Assembly: GCF_905163445.1 (NCBI RefSeq)
Contig: NC_053197.1
Span: 10,726,001 to 10,790,000 of the forward strand
Direction: 5' to 3'
From: Pararge aegeria
Lineage: Eukaryota > Arthropoda > Insecta > Lepidoptera > Nymphalidae
Length of the DNA stretch: 64,000 nucleotides
This document shows, in pieces, positions 1 to 10,599 of the stretch. The translations under genes were made by a program, and so were the position numbers. Every line of letters begins with the position of its first letter. Position 1 is the first letter of the stretch. The notes beneath the pieces were generated by a model, which saw only the letters and a program-made list of their open reading frames with translations, was not told the DNA's origin and searched no databases.

Positions 1-1656
1 CTCTTCCAAACCTGAGATCTTGGGTGAGGTTGAGAACTTTTATGGACAGTTGTACACCACAGTACAGACGCCTGTTGAAGATTTGGCTAAGGATCCTAGA
101 GCCAAATTAACTCGACACTATACCGAAGATATCCCAGACGTCAGCCTATACGAGATTAGTGTGGCTCTCAAGCAGCTTAAAAATGGCAAGGCGCCGGGTG
201 ATGACGGAATAACGGCAGAACTCCTGAAGGCAGGTGGAAAACCGATACTGAGAGTCCTTCAGCGATTGTTTGATTCCGTTATTCACCAAGGCACAACGCC
301 AGAGGCATGGCACAGGAGTGTGGTGGTTCTGTTCTTCAAAAAAGGTGATAATACCTTGTTGAAGAATTACAGACCCATCTCGCTGCTGAGTCATATCTAC
401 AAGCTGTTTTCGAGAGTCATTACGAATCGTCTCGCTCGTAGGTTTGATGACTTCCAGCCTCCCGAACAAGCCGGTTTCCGTAAGGGCTTTAGTACCATAG
501 ACCACATTCATACGCTGCGGCAGGTTATACAGAAGACTGAAGAGTATAACCGGCCACTTTGCTTAGCGTTTGTGGACTATGAAAAAGCCTTTGATTCGGT
601 GGAAACTTGGGCTGTGTTTAGGTCACTGCAGAGATGCCGAATTGACTACCGGTATATCCAAGTGTTGCAGTGTTTGTACAAAAACGCCACTATGTCAGTT
701 CGTATACAGGATCAGACTACGAGACCAATCCAATTGCAGCGAGGCGTGCGACAGGGAGATGTTATCTCCCCGAAACTATTTACCGCTGCGTTGGAGGACG
801 TCTTTAAGCTTCTGGAATGGAACGGACTTGGCATCAACATTAACGGCGAGTACATCACTCAACTTCGGTTTGCCGACGATGTAGTCATAATGGCAGAGAC
901 TCTGGGAGACCTAAATACGATGCTCGATGGCCTCAGCAGAGCTTCTCAACAGGTTGGCCTACGAATGAACATGAGCAAGACGAAGATTATGTCTAATGCT
1001 CATGTTCCGCTTCAACCAGTAATCGTTGAGAACACTGCACTCGAAATTGTTGACGAATACGTATACCTAGGACACACGATCCAGTTAGGTAGGTCCAATT
1101 TCGAGAAGGAGGTGAACCGCCGAATCCAACTCGGATGGGCAGCGTTCGGGAAACTCCGTGCCATCTTTTCGTCAGAAATCCCTCAGTGCCTGAAGACGAA
1201 AGTCTTCGAACAGTGCGTGTTGCCAGTGATGACCTATGGCTCTGAAACATGGTCGTTAACTATGGGCCTCATAAGAAGGCTTAGAGTCACTCAGCGGGCG
1301 ATGGAGAGAGCTATGCTCGGAGTATCTCTACGCGATCGAATCAGAAATGTGGAGATTCGTAGAAGAACCAAAGTTACCGACATAGCTCAACGAGTCGCGA
1401 AGCTTAAGTGGCAATGGGCCGGGCACATAGTTCGGAGAAAGGATGGACGTTGGGGTCCCAAGGTGCTGGAATGGCAGCCCCGTACTGGTAAGCGCAGCGT
1501 TGGTCGACCCCCAACGAGGTGGACAGACGACATTAAGCGCGTCGCAGGTAGCCGTTGGATCCAAGCGGCTCAGAATCGTGGAACTTGGAACTCCCTACAA
1601 AAGACCTATGTCCAGCAGTGGACGTCTATCGGTTGATGTGATGATGATGATATTAT
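1..1656 (+). mobile_element. RTE-like LINE, 3' end inside window
   Basis: After the ORF stop there is almost no 3' UTR, only a GATGATGATGATAT tail at about 1637-1652, which is typical of RTE elements. The 5' end and upstream target-site copy are outside the window, so its insertion site cannot be checked here. Confidence 0.8.
2..1636 (+). CDS. RTE-clade LINE reverse transcriptase, 5' part outside window
   Basis: Reverse transcriptase of a non-LTR retrotransposon, which copies its own RNA at a nicked chromosomal target. The frame is open from base 2 to the stop at 1634-1636 (about 544 residues) with no disabling change. Counting from the TTG at 20, visible blocks are KNGKAPGDDGI near 54-64, FRKGFST near 153-159, catalytic FVDYEKAFD near 184-192, GVRQGD near 242-247 and FADD near 284-287. 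The tail contains the GRPPTRWTDDIKRVAG segment common in insect RTE-like proteins. The usual N-terminal AP-endonuclease is not seen because the window starts inside the ORF. The frame is as intact as that of a young copy. RTE clade is inferred from the protein and the short GATGAT-type 3' tail. At least four other 3' pieces of the same family lie in this window. Confidence 0.88.
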   Translation, partial: SSKPEILGEVENFYGQLYTTVQTPVEDLAKDPRAKLTRHYTEDIPDVSLYEISVALKQLKNGKAPGDDGITAELLKAGGKPILRVLQRLFDSVIHQGTTPEAWHRSVVVLFFKKGDNTLLKNYRPISLLSHIYKLFSRVITNRLARRFDDFQPPEQAGFRKGFSTIDHIHTLRQVIQKTEEYNRPLCLAFVDYEKAFDSVETWAVFRSLQRCRIDYRYIQVLQCLYKNATMSVRIQDQTTRPIQLQRGVRQGDVISPKLFTAALEDVFKLLEWNGLGININGEYITQLRFADDVVIMAETLGDLNTMLDGLSRASQQVGLRMNMSKTKIMSNAHVPLQPVIVENTALEIVDEYVYLGHTIQLGRSNFEKEVNRRIQLGWAAFGKLRAIFSSEIPQCLKTKVFEQCVLPVMTYGSETWSLTMGLIRRLRVTQRAMERAMLGVSLRDRIRNVEIRRRTKVTDIAQRVAKLKWQWAGHIVRRKDGRWGPKVLEWQPRTGKRSVGRPPTRWTDDIKRVAGSRWIQAAQNRGTWNSLQKTYVQQWTSIG

Positions 1657-1782
1657 CTATACCTTCTAGTTAACTAACTCACCTTAAGTCTTGGCACCGA
1701 CTTAAAATACTTATTTCTTATGTTTTAAGTTGTGTAAGAAAGTAATTTCTTTTTGTTATCTTCTATCGAATTATTTAATTGT

Positions 1783-1900
1783 GCGTATTGGTGTAGTGGT
1801 AAGTGTGTTCATCATGGTCCTGTGTTTGATTCCAGATTCGGACCGCCATCATTGGAATACGTCTCAAGAAAAATTATATTTGTACCTTCACCTTGGATAA
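1783..1900 (+). repeat. tRNA-like SINE head, partial
   Basis: TGGTGTAGTGGTAAG (A-box-like) and GTTTGATTCC (B-box-like) are spaced as in a tRNA-derived SINE head. The body behind it is short and runs into the reverse-oriented SINE that follows. Too degraded to be a functional tRNA gene. Confidence 0.5.
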
Positions 1901-1930
1901 TGAGATAATATTGCAATTGAATTTTGCACT

Positions 1931-2270
1931 CATCATCATCATCAGAACAACCCATTAGCGGCCCACTAAAGGTCACGTATCTCCGCACACAATGAGAAGG
2001 GTTTAGGCCGTAGTCCACCACGCCTAGTGCGGATACGCCGATTCCAGACGCTTCTGAGAACATTATGGATAACCCTCAGGTTTCCTCACGATGTTTTCCT
2101 TTACCGTTGAAGCAAGAATATTGTAATAGCTTTTTGAGCTTTTAAAATATCACTTTCTTTACATTCCTTAATTTTAAATTAGAGGTGCGTGTTGGGATTC
2201 GAACGCAGCCCCCTGAAAGTCCTAACCACTGAGCTATCACCGCTACAACAACTGAGCTATAACCGCAACA
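1931..2270 (-). mobile_element. SINE-1 copy, full length
   Basis: Reads on the minus strand from a tRNA-like head (2270 side; B-box GGGATTCGAACG seen on the plus strand) through the conserved TTTCCTCACGATGTTTTCCT block to a (CAT)n tail at 1931-1945. The head end is partly duplicated: ACTGAGCTATCACCGC is followed at once by ACTGAGCTATAACCGC. Short open frames inside it are chance. Confidence 0.8.
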
Positions 2271-3130
2271 ATTTTGCACTACAAACCCAATACGTAATTA
2301 GACAAAATAGACTTTGTCAATACCTGCGACAAAGGCAATACTTTTGTCGTGATGTTGGAGTCGTAGTTGACGACTCCGGCGTCATAGTGAATCAGGACCC
2401 AGGTTAATTATAAGTAAATAAATAAAAAAACAATAAATAAATATTTTTATTAGCTATATTTTTGTATATCTAAGTAAAATTTTCTTTCCTTCTATCTTTT
2501 TTCTTATAACTTTAAAAATGCAAAATAAAACAAATACGCGGAGGATGCTGGTATAAAAGAGCGTCATACCGTTTAAGGCTTACAGTAGCAAAAGAAAATC
2601 CTGGTTACTGCCCTGATTTACATTGACCTTAGCATTGCAGAACGCAGAAATACTCCGCAACAATTTTACGATATTATAGGGACTTCTATATAGGGATGAT
2701 TAAATGAAGACAACTAATAAAGTGTTAATTGTTTCCGCTTAGAACGGCTCAAATATTGACCTAACCACGTCCTTCGCAATACGCAGTGTTTGTTTGTTAA
2801 CTATTTGTTTATTATTTATTTAAATTCAATTAGTACGGTTTACACCAATTACACTAATTCAATCCATAGTAGATTAAATTATTTCATTACTTCACTTAAC
2901 TATGTTAAGCTCAACCCATGCACCGATCTTGGCGAAGTTAAATACTGAGATACTTTTAAACCTGAAGAAGGAGTTTTCATCCAACGACAATGTTCGTTTT
3001 TTGTTACGTACATACTTACGGCATATCAACACAACCGACGTCACCGAAAATTTGCGTAAAGTTAGCTCCAGTCCCGGAGACAATATTATAATATACTGCA
3101 TGGAAAAATAAAATATTCCCGCGGAATTTT
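2271..3130. other. AT-rich sequence, nothing recognised
   Basis: ASPP-side non-coding DNA. A small inverted repeat GGAGTCGT/ACGACTCC sits near 2359-2379. Two short opposing open frames around 2892-3111 have no recognisable product. Confidence 0.5.
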
Positions 3131-3192
3131 TAACAAACGATTTGGTTTTGAATTTTTAATCAAACGAGGACGACTTCGCCAACAACAGCTAG
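3131..3192 (+). mobile_element. Helitron 3' end fragment
   Basis: Ends CAACAACAGCTAG followed by T, the form seen in the better-preserved Helitrons of this window (GCGGGCAACAGCTAG|T at 22629). The 5' end cannot be placed. Confidence 0.5.
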
Positions 3193-3309
3193 TAATTACA
3201 ATTTATTCAAAAAATACGAATTTTAGTTTCACTATGCCTTACTGATTAAAACCCTAATAAAAGTTACACATCTCTGTCTCGCTTTTTTTATTTACTCACT
3301 AACTGTATA

Positions 3310-3525
3310 GTATATACCCAGCCACGCTTCGCTATGGTTCAGTCTGGTATAAACCCCCGTTTCTATGGGAAAGTATTTATATTCTATGCCGAATGACCGT
3401 TCAAAATGGCATTTTTAGGGCTCCGTAAAGTTTCCGAAAGGGTAAAACGGGGTAAAACTATTACTATATCACGCTGTCCGCCCGTCCGGCCGTCTATCTG
3501 TGTCTGTCTATCTGACATAAAAATA
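3310..3525 (+). repeat. dispersed repeat with GGGCTCCGTA motif
   Basis: Contains CCACGCTTCGCTATGG and TAGGGCTCCGTAAAG followed by a GTCCGxCYGTCY run, a combination I recognise from dispersed lepidopteran repeats. A related piece (TTAGGGTTCCGTACCCAAAG) occurs at 19145-19164. Element class not determined. Confidence 0.45.
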
Positions 3526-3529
3526 AATA

Positions 3530-4300
3530 TTAAAATTTAAATAAAATTAATATTCAAGGGGTGCCTTAAAACAACCTTGTATTTTTTGCCGTTTTATAAA
3601 CAATGGTATGGGACCAGTACGAGTACGAGTAAGACTTGCACACGAATCAAGTCCGGCTGGCCAGTTTTTTTTAATTCTTTTCTTTTCATAATAAAATGAT
3701 TATCTTGGTTCATAATGCACAAAAATCGGATCTCTTATACACGTATATGTATAAACTCGTTACTGTGTTTAATTTTCTTATGTCAGACTATAAGGAGGTA
3801 CATGTAAGGTAGTTTACGTCTGCGAAGACCCAATTACATATTTTTTTACGGCAGTTTATTTCTGAGGTAATAAAAAGCCCAATGCATAGCCGTAATGTAA
3901 ACGTTATATTATGAACGTGATAACAATTTTACTATCGCGTTTTAATTAAGGCTGTACATGGAATAAAAATTGACGTTGTTCAGTGAAAATATTGCCGCCC
4001 TGGCCTAATTACTAACACCCTACAAGACAGCTTTATTGCACTCGATGTAAGAAAGTTCAATTAAAGAAAGCGGATACACCCTATCTAGTAGCTCTCTATA
4101 AATAGGCCCTGACGTAGGTAGGGTCTGTATTCTCAGAGTGTAGGGTCCAGATTACCCATAATTTATGAAGTAAAATTCGACTGTCTGAATGTGTATTTTG
4201 TACTAGTTCAATACCATAAATATAATAACCTTATGAACACGTTTAATGTTTTTCTTATAAATAAAAGAGTAACATACAAACTTTACATATACAACTAACT
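3530..4300. other. non-coding stretch, nothing recognised
   Basis: AT-rich intergenic or intronic DNA. No open frame, splice-bordered exon or complete repeat could be supported. Confidence 0.5.
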
Positions 4301-4325
4301 TCAACGTATACCTAGGACACACAAT

Positions 4326-4990
4326 GATCTACCAGCAGTTTATTTTGACGGTGTAGCTTTGCCTTACTGCAATACGGTTAAAAACCTTGGGCTTATTATG
4401 GATACCGCCTTTTCATGGGCACCACAGGTTTCAGAGGTGGGGCGGAAAATTTTTGCTACTGTCGGTTATCTAAGGCGTTGGAAGAATCTTTTGCCGATTA
4501 AGACGAAGATTGTGTTAGCCAATACCCTCTGACGTCCTATAATTGATTATGGTGATGTGTGTTATCCGGACTTGTCAAAGGAACTCCTAAATAAGCTGGA
4601 AAGGTTGCAAAACATATGCATAAGATTTATATATGGCCTGCGTAAGTTCGACCACATATCCCAGTTTCGGACGGAACTTGGGTGGTTGCCAATCAGTCAG
4701 CGGAGAGACTTGCATGCTTTGTCCCTTTTATATCGTATCCTTTTCTTTCCTCAAACACCACCTTATTTAAAGGAACGATTTATTTTTTACGGAGCGGACT
4801 GCCAGGACTTGCTTCGATCTTGCACCGACGGCAAACTCCAAGTTCCATTCAGTCGCACGAAATAGTATAGTAACTCTTTTACGGTTAATTGTGTCAGACT
4901 CTGGAATTCCCTCCCTGCTGACATACGTAAGGCTCAATCCCTAAATGTTTTCAAGAAGCGTTTGGAAAACCATTTTTTATCTATGTAATA
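4326..4990 (+). pseudogene. LINE reverse transcriptase C-terminus (CR1/L2/jockey-like)
   Basis: C-terminal part of a LINE reverse transcriptase of a family different from RTE. The conceptual frame reads NLGLIMD (about 4389), LLPIKTKIVLANTL, IIDYGDVCYPDL, ELGWLPISQRRDLHAL and, after two stops, LWNSLPADIRKAQ and FKKRLENHF near its end. A TGA at 4530-4532 and a TAG at about 4863 break it. The catalytic palm blocks are absent because the copy is 5'-truncated. Exact clade (CR1, L2, Daphne or jockey) cannot be settled without alignment. It sits inside an RTE copy. Confidence 0.75.
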
Positions 4991-5333
4991 TTATAGTATG
5001 TAGTATATTGCTTAAATATGTATATACTTATATATATTATGTATAATATGTATGTAGGTAGTATTAGAATTTATGAGTAAGTAGTTTATTAAAACTATTT
5101 TGTATATATATAAATATATATATTTTTTTTTATACTTAAATTGCTGCACCAACCCGTTCCTTCGTTTTTTTTTTCCTAACGTCAAAGGTTGTCTGGAAGA
5201 GATCGCTTTAGTGATAAGACCGCCTTTGCACGCTCTATTTTATTTTTATTATTTTAAGTTTCTTCTATTTGTGTTTAATTTATATAAAATGTGTGTGTGC
5301 AATAAAGACTTAAAACAAAACTTAAAACAAACG
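4991..5333 (+). mobile_element. 3' UTR of the nested LINE
   Basis: Contains GGTTGTCTGGAAGAGATCGC followed by GATAAGACCGCC and an AATAAAGACTTAAAAC end. The same TGGAAGAGATCGCT block recurs at several other LINE 3' ends here (28960, 30110, 40975, 50465, 62680, 62935), which defines the family. A (TA)n run lies at about 5102-5125. Confidence 0.7.
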
Positions 5334-5726
5334 GTCCAGTTAGGTAGGTCCAATTTCGAGAAAGAGGTGAACCGCCGAATCCAACTTGGATGCTGCCCAT
5401 TCGGGAAACTTCGTGACATCTTCGCGTCCAATATCCCCCAGTGCCTGAAGACTAAAGTCTTCGAACAGTGCGTGTTGCCAGTGATAACTTACGGATCAGA
5501 AACATGGTCGCTAAATATGGGCCTTATAAGAAGACTCAGAGTCACTCAGCGGGCGATGGAGAGAGCTATGTTAGGAGATCTACGTGATCAAATCAGAAAT
5601 GAGGAGATCCGTAGAAGAACTAGAGTTACCGACATAGCTCAGCGAGTCGCGAAGCTGAAGTGGCAGTGGGCGGGGCACATAGCTCGGAGAACCGATGGAC
5701 GTTGGGGTCTTAAGGTGCTGGAATAG
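5334..5726 (+). pseudogene. RTE reverse transcriptase C-terminal fragment
   Basis: About 130 residues matching the C-terminus of the intact RTE (QLGRSNFEKEVNRRIQLG, CVLPVITYGSETWSL, RRLRVTQRAMERAMLG, WQWAGHIARRTDGRWG). The frame stops early at the TAG at 5724 inside LEW, where the intact copy has W. The open frame that starts near 5100 is a chance fusion with the upstream LINE 3' UTR. Confidence 0.8.
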
Positions 5727-6039
5727 CTACCCCGCACCGGTAAACGCAGCGTAGGTCGGCCCCCAACGAGGAGGACAGATGACATCAGGCGAGTACCTGG
5801 GAGCTGCTGGAGGCAAGCGGCCCAGGACCGTGTATTGTGGAACTCCCTACAAAAGACCTATGTCCATCAGTGGACGTCTATTGGTTGAGGTGATGATGAT
5901 GATGATTTAAACTTTGAACCAGTAGACTTCCTAGCGATATAAAGAAAAAGATTCTTTATTCACTTTCGTGTATCAATTGTAAGCAATTCTCCGTATTCTC
6001 ACCTGAAACTTTTCGGAGCTATGTGGTTGTTTTTTATTT

Positions 6040-6225
6040 ATTTTAGCAATAAAATGTCCCATGCGTTGAAGGAAAACATCGTGAGGAAACCTGCATGCCT
6101 GAGAATTCTCCATAAAGTTCTCCAATGCGTATGAAATCTATGAATCTACGTTGGCCATCAACGTAGTTGTCTATAGCCTAAAACCATTCTCATACTGAGC
6201 CTGTGCCCTGTGGTCGGGTTATAAA
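6040..6225 (+). repeat. SINE-1 fragment, headless
   Basis: Contains GAAGGAAAACATCGTGAGGA and AACCTGCATGCCTGAGA, then CATACTGAGCCTGTGCCCTG. The tRNA-like head and the (ATG)n tail are missing. Confidence 0.65.
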
Positions 6226-6663
6226 TGTCAACTCTTTTTTATAAATAAATAACAGGCAAATGGGCAGGTTTGTCATCTATATATATATTAGGTGAATTCC
6301 ACCGCCCATGAACATCTGAAGCACCAGAGGAGCCACCAATGCGATGCCAGCTTTAGAGGAATTTGTTTATACTCAATATTTATTTCGTAAAAGAACGTAC
6401 TGTTCACTGAATAATAGAGAAAATAGGTTTACTTATTCACGTCTTAAATCTACATTATGTATAAAAATATCTATATGGTAACATTATAAATTAGGAATTC
6501 TAGGTATGGTAAATGAGTAAGTTATCAATATTTTCTAAAAAATAATCTTTAGCTGACTTTTAAAAATGTTAATGTTATTATTTTATGGAGTTTAGTTTAT
6601 TGTATAACTGAGCAACCATAAACAATGTTATATTAATGTTATTATTCGCTTCAGATCGCTTAC
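6226..6663. other. ASPP intron sequence downstream of exon 3
   Basis: AT-rich sequence on the 3' side of the third ASPP coding exon, beginning with its GTAAGC donor on the minus strand. No other feature seen. Confidence 0.5.
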
Positions 6664-6753
6664 CCGCATCGATGTACTTGAGGACGAATTGCACGTCGGG
6701 TCCGAGGGCAGAAGCTAGCTCTAGAGGCAGTTCGCTATCCCGGAGAACATGCA
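6664..6753 (-). CDS. ASPP: ASPP-like gene, third coding exon (end of RA-like domain)
   Basis: A 90-base exon on the minus strand with a polypyrimidine AG acceptor (GTTGTTTCAG before 6753) and a GTAAGC donor after 6664. Only one frame is open; it enters with two bases completing a codon and leaves in phase 1. It matches the phase of the exon at 18936-19089, with which it joins as GVHVLRDSELP. The 30 residues continue ELASALG and VQFVLKYID. That matches the end of the ASPP N-terminal domain, where human ASPP2 has VRFFLRHE. The family function (stimulating p53-dependent transcription; Drosophila ASPP also regulates Csk) is established knowledge; the assignment here rests on this domain only. Downstream exons lie beyond the left edge. 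Confidence 0.78.
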
Positions 6754-6903
6754 CTGAAACAACATCAAAAAACTCAGTATAGTCTCATCTCTCACAAGAT
6801 AGAAAAGTTCTAACGACTGTTTCTTGCCGACTTCTACTTGGCAGAACTTCAAAACCAGTAGTAGAGTCGATACAAAATAAATGAATTTGTATTTTAATTT
6901 TAA

Positions 6904-7104
6904 TTTGACTGCAATCTCACCTAAGTGATGATGCAGTCTAAGATGGTAGCGGGCTAACCTATTAGTGGTATGGCAGTTTCCCCTCTGCCGTAATTTGTTC
7001 CTACACATCGTACCGGAACTCTAAATCGATTAGCGGTACGACTTTGTCGGTAGGATGCTAACTAGCCATAGTCGCCTCCCACAAGACTAGGGCCCCAAGT
7101 CTGC
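6904..7104 (-). mobile_element. SINE-2 copy, head missing
   Basis: The minus-strand 3' part is recognisable by GACTGCAATCTCACC and GATGCAGTCTAAGATGGTAG on the plus strand, then TTTGTCGGTAGGATGCTAAC and CTCCCACAAGACTAG. The tRNA-like head is lost. Confidence 0.75.
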
Positions 7105-7680
7105 TATTTAACATGATTTGTAATTATTGCAGATATGCCACTATAGGTGATTCAATTACCATTCTTCCAAAATTTCGTAATATACTAAATTCACAATGGT
7201 CAGTCAATGTTATTAAAATTGAATTGTAATAGGGTTGCCATTTGTTCAAAATGTGTAAGCAGAAATGATTTTCAAAAAACTACCATTAATTAATAGCGTC
7301 TAATTATGCAGTTTTTTTAAATATATTTCATTGTTATGGGTTTATGTTTTAAAGATGAACTCCGTATCACATTTGGTAAAACAATCGTAGAAGCAGCGTT
7401 CCGTTCGCAACATGGAAATCTAAAAATGAATAATGTCAAAAATAAATATATTTAATCTGTAACTGTCGAGTTGACAATAAATTTTGTCGATGTTTTGTTA
7501 TTTGTTAAAACCGAACAAAAATACTGACAATTTGTATTACAAAATTGCCCCTGCATGGGATCTACTGATGCGCCAAGGAGATCCTTAATCGCCTTCCTTA
7601 ATCCTTAAATGTGTAAATTTCAAACCTCGCTGGTGGATATAATCAGGGATAACATTTTCATCTTTTGTCTATGCTAGCCG
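7105..7680. other. intron sequence, nothing recognised
   Basis: AT-rich, no supported gene or repeat. Confidence 0.5.
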
Positions 7681-7682
7681 TG

Positions 7683-7790
7683 GTAGAGAGGCGACCCTAC
7701 GTTAGATGAATAGAACACATCAAACGCGTCACAGGCAGTCACTGAACACAAGTGGCAAAATACCGTGTCATTTGGATATCCTACATCGGT
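7683..7790 (+). pseudogene. old RTE-like fragment
   Basis: GAGGCGACCCTACGTTAGAT to ACGTGTCAT-type sequence translates in part as HIKRVTGSH and TQVAKYRVIW, resembling the DIKRVAGSRW segment at the end of RTE proteins. It carries stops and is a relic. Confidence 0.45.
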
Positions 7791-9055
7791 AGGTGATTGC
7801 TTTGAACCTGCGTTGAAGCAGCATGCTCTTTATTCCCTCCTGTGATAGATCAAAACGTTGTCCAGTGTTATATTAATAAGGCGGAATAAAAGTAATATTG
7901 CAACATAGAATGAAGAAAATCGGAATAACCAACATAACATTATACAACTACAAAGTTGACAGATCCATTATCACTTAAAGAGTGATAATGGACTTTTTTT
8001 TTGGACCAGGGCTTTTTTTGGCGTTTTTGTTACATTACGAGTTAGAAAAAGCAGAAAAATCCTCCCATTTAAATATGATAATTGAAACTTTGAAGATTTA
8101 CTTGGCTTAAATCTTAGAAACAAAAGCTCTTTTCTTTTTTCTTTCATTAAAATATACAAGCAAAAGAGTGAAAGTTGCGCTAAATAGTGGATATAGGCAG
8201 ACGTCAAAAGCAGAAGATCCAGTTTCATCAAAATATCAAAAGAAAAGATAGCATTTAATATACAAAGAGCCTCTTCAAAAAAAACCTTATTTCCGACTTA
8301 AGTTATCGCCTATTGCCGCAAGAACCGCGTCAACAATGCAACGCATTCATATTCATATAATCCACCCGAAACCACTCCAAGGTCACAGACTGTTACGTAG
8401 ATAACAAATAATTATGATATAATGTAAGAGTGTCATCCTCTCTCATAGAGGACTTAACTCTCCTCTCTCGTGGACTTATCACGCATTTCTAATACGGTTT
8501 GGCAAATTTTACGATAATTATCTTTAAAGCCTAAATTGGACCAGCATGGATAGACTTAGCTTTACATCGCTTGGTACGGAAAGGTAAAGTACGTCATTAC
8601 ATTCTAACGCCTTTAGCGGGCTTGTAATGTTGTAATGAAATTCATTACACAAACGTTGCATTACCCCCTTGTGAAGTAATCTATAATTGACCATGAATTA
8701 CTCATCATTATCAACCCATTATCAGATTTTAATGGAATAATTTTAGACTGCATACGACTTTTTTCCCTTTTTTATATCTTATTAATACAGATTTTTATTT
8801 GTTCTATTATGCAAGTGCGGCTCTTACGGCAAAGTTCGATAAACCTAATAGAGACATACTCACCACCCTGGCGACTTATTATTATCTACTTCGTAATGAA
8901 AAGAATACGACAACGTTTAGCTAAAGAGCCGACTACACGAGAAAGCTTTCGTCGCTTTAACAAGTTAACTTGTGTTTACTTTTCTACTAGGGTACTACAC
9001 TATCTATGAACTTCTAATCGATAAGTTTTTATTGCCTTATATCTATTCTTTATCT
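7791..9055. other. intron sequence with a short hairpin
   Basis: No gene. An 11-bp perfect stem CCATTATCACT/AGTGATAATGG with a 5-base loop lies at 7965-7991, followed by a T run. CCACCCTG/TTAT-type AT-rich DNA otherwise. Confidence 0.45.
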
Positions 9056-9059
9056 TAAG

Positions 9060-9135
9060 CCTGTTCATGTCCCAGTAGCCCACAGCTGGGCTCAGACCTA
9101 CTCCCTCATGGGAGACTGTTTCAAAGCTTAGCAAT
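9060..9135 (+). repeat. short relic of a dispersed repeat
   Basis: GTCCCAGTAGCCCACAGCTG and CTCCCTCATGGGAGACTG resemble the CCACTGCTGGGC...CTCATGGGAGAGGG core of a lepidopteran repeat known to me. Weak. Confidence 0.3.
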
Positions 9136-9409
9136 TATTATCACTTCTTAATGACACCTAACGTTTGCCGATGACGTCGTCCTCTTACAATTATTTGATA
9201 TGATAACATGTTTCCAAACAAACTTATATCCCTATGGCATACGGGCTTAGAAAAAAAATCTAAACGATTTTTTTTAAAAGTAAGTATGCAGATTGTAATG
9301 CTCTAATGGGGTTTCCAATCCCCGTTTCCACATATGTTATATATTTATTAAAAAGCTGTTATTTTGACTTTAATAATAGATACTTTGGTCTGGCCTCTAC
9401 GAAATTCTA

Positions 9410-9470
9410 GACAGAAAATTCCAATACCCGAAAAGTAACAAAATTTAGGTAGGTATTGGGTTTTTCTGTC
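9410..9470. repeat. imperfect 19-bp inverted repeat (hairpin)
   Basis: GACAGAAAATTCCAATACC at 9410-9428 and GGTATTGGGTTTTTCTGTC at 9452-9470 pair with two mismatches around a 23-base loop. It may be a small foldback; a miRNA precursor is possible but unsupported. Confidence 0.5.
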
Positions 9471-10120
9471 CGTTAGTCTGTTTTTATATCCGAAAATCGA
9501 ACCCAAGGGCTCATGAGCTGTAGTACCTACGACATGTTATCTAATAAACAAACGAGAAAGGTATATTATAGTTATTTTTTGTTATTATTAATATGTACCT
9601 ACTGATTTATATTATGCGCATCTATTTAATAGAATTAAAATAATAATTCAGAAAATTTGAACTGTACATTATAATTTAGTGTTGTTCAAAATTTCATTTG
9701 TTCAAATAAAATATTCCAGTCTCGTCAAACTGATTATCTTCATCTACTGAAATGAACAAGGAAAAATATAATAATATTTGCTCTTTCAAAACTTGCTCAG
9801 TTTGAGCGTAAAGTACTTGAAATCGTGTAATAGATCCTTAAAGACGAGCTCATTAGAAGACAAAAGGCCATGAGCTTCACAAACATTCAAAGCCTGTGTT
9901 TGATTTAAAAAGACGATCCGTGACAACATAAGAATTAAGTAGATAAGTACGTTAAGCAAAGTCATTATTAATGCGCACGTATCTATTATGAAATCTTATT
10001 TTCAAATAAGTTTATTTTTTTTTATTTTGAACTTAAAGTATTTTGTGTTATTGTCTAAACAATATTTCATAATATTTTTGGATGGTTTGCTTCGAAAAAA
10101 TAAAGAAGTGTTAATTTGGT
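9471..10120. other. intron sequence, nothing recognised
   Basis: AT-rich with no supported feature. Confidence 0.5.
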
Positions 10121-10123
10121 TTG

Positions 10124-10202
10124 TCATTATCATCATCATATCAAATATTTACCGGCCCATTACAGGGCACGGCTCTCCTCCCACAATGAGAAGGGGTTAA
10201 GG
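10124..10202 (-). repeat. SINE-1 tail fragment
   Basis: (CAT)n tail followed by ACCGGCCCATTACAGGGCAC and TCCCACAATGAGAAGGGG, the 3' part of SINE-1 on the minus strand. Confidence 0.65.
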
Positions 10203-10599
10203 GTATATGTTATTAAATTTATGTCAATTAAAATTTATGAGTTTCATGAATGTATTTTTTTGTTGGATTGTATTCCCAGTAGGTAGGTAAAGGTAGCTTC
10301 CTATTCAGCAATAGGTATAATGATATTAATACCCATGTTTCATATAAAGCGCCTTTAAAAATATGTAGGCAATTAACGCTTGCGTGCGTATAATTGAGCG
10401 GACTATTTTCGTAGGAACTTATGATAATAAATTCGTGTGAGCGAAATCGTTACCCATTACGGAAACATAACGTTATAACGCACATAATAAGAGTAATTTA
10501 TAAATGGTAAAGGTCAGATGTCTGTTAAGAAGTCAAAGCAGGGCAAAGTTAAGGAGACAGCCTTAAGCTTATTCACTTCGTAAACCATTTATTAGTAAA

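Larger units (their letters stand above)
4303..5912 (+). mobile_element. 5'-truncated RTE copy split by another LINE
   Basis: Bases 4303-4325 match the intact RTE around 1059-1082 (CGTATACCTAGGACACAC). Homology resumes at about 5334 (GGTCCAGTTAGGTAGGTCC) and runs to a (GAT)n tail at 5912. The ~1 kb between is a different LINE. The RTE part keeps an open frame to a premature stop at 5724, so it is a truncated pseudogene. Confidence 0.8.

Noticed and set aside
1931..1945. CRISPR-like short repeats from recurring GATGAT and CATCAT tracts
   Set aside because: They are 3' tails of RTE and SINE copies; no spacer-repeat array exists anywhere in the window.
5100..5726. 208-codon ORF as a single gene
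   Set aside because: It fuses a LINE 3' UTR with an RTE fragment.
7965..7991. Rho-independent terminator (stem plus T run)
   Set aside because: The window is eukaryotic; the structure has no transcription unit to end.
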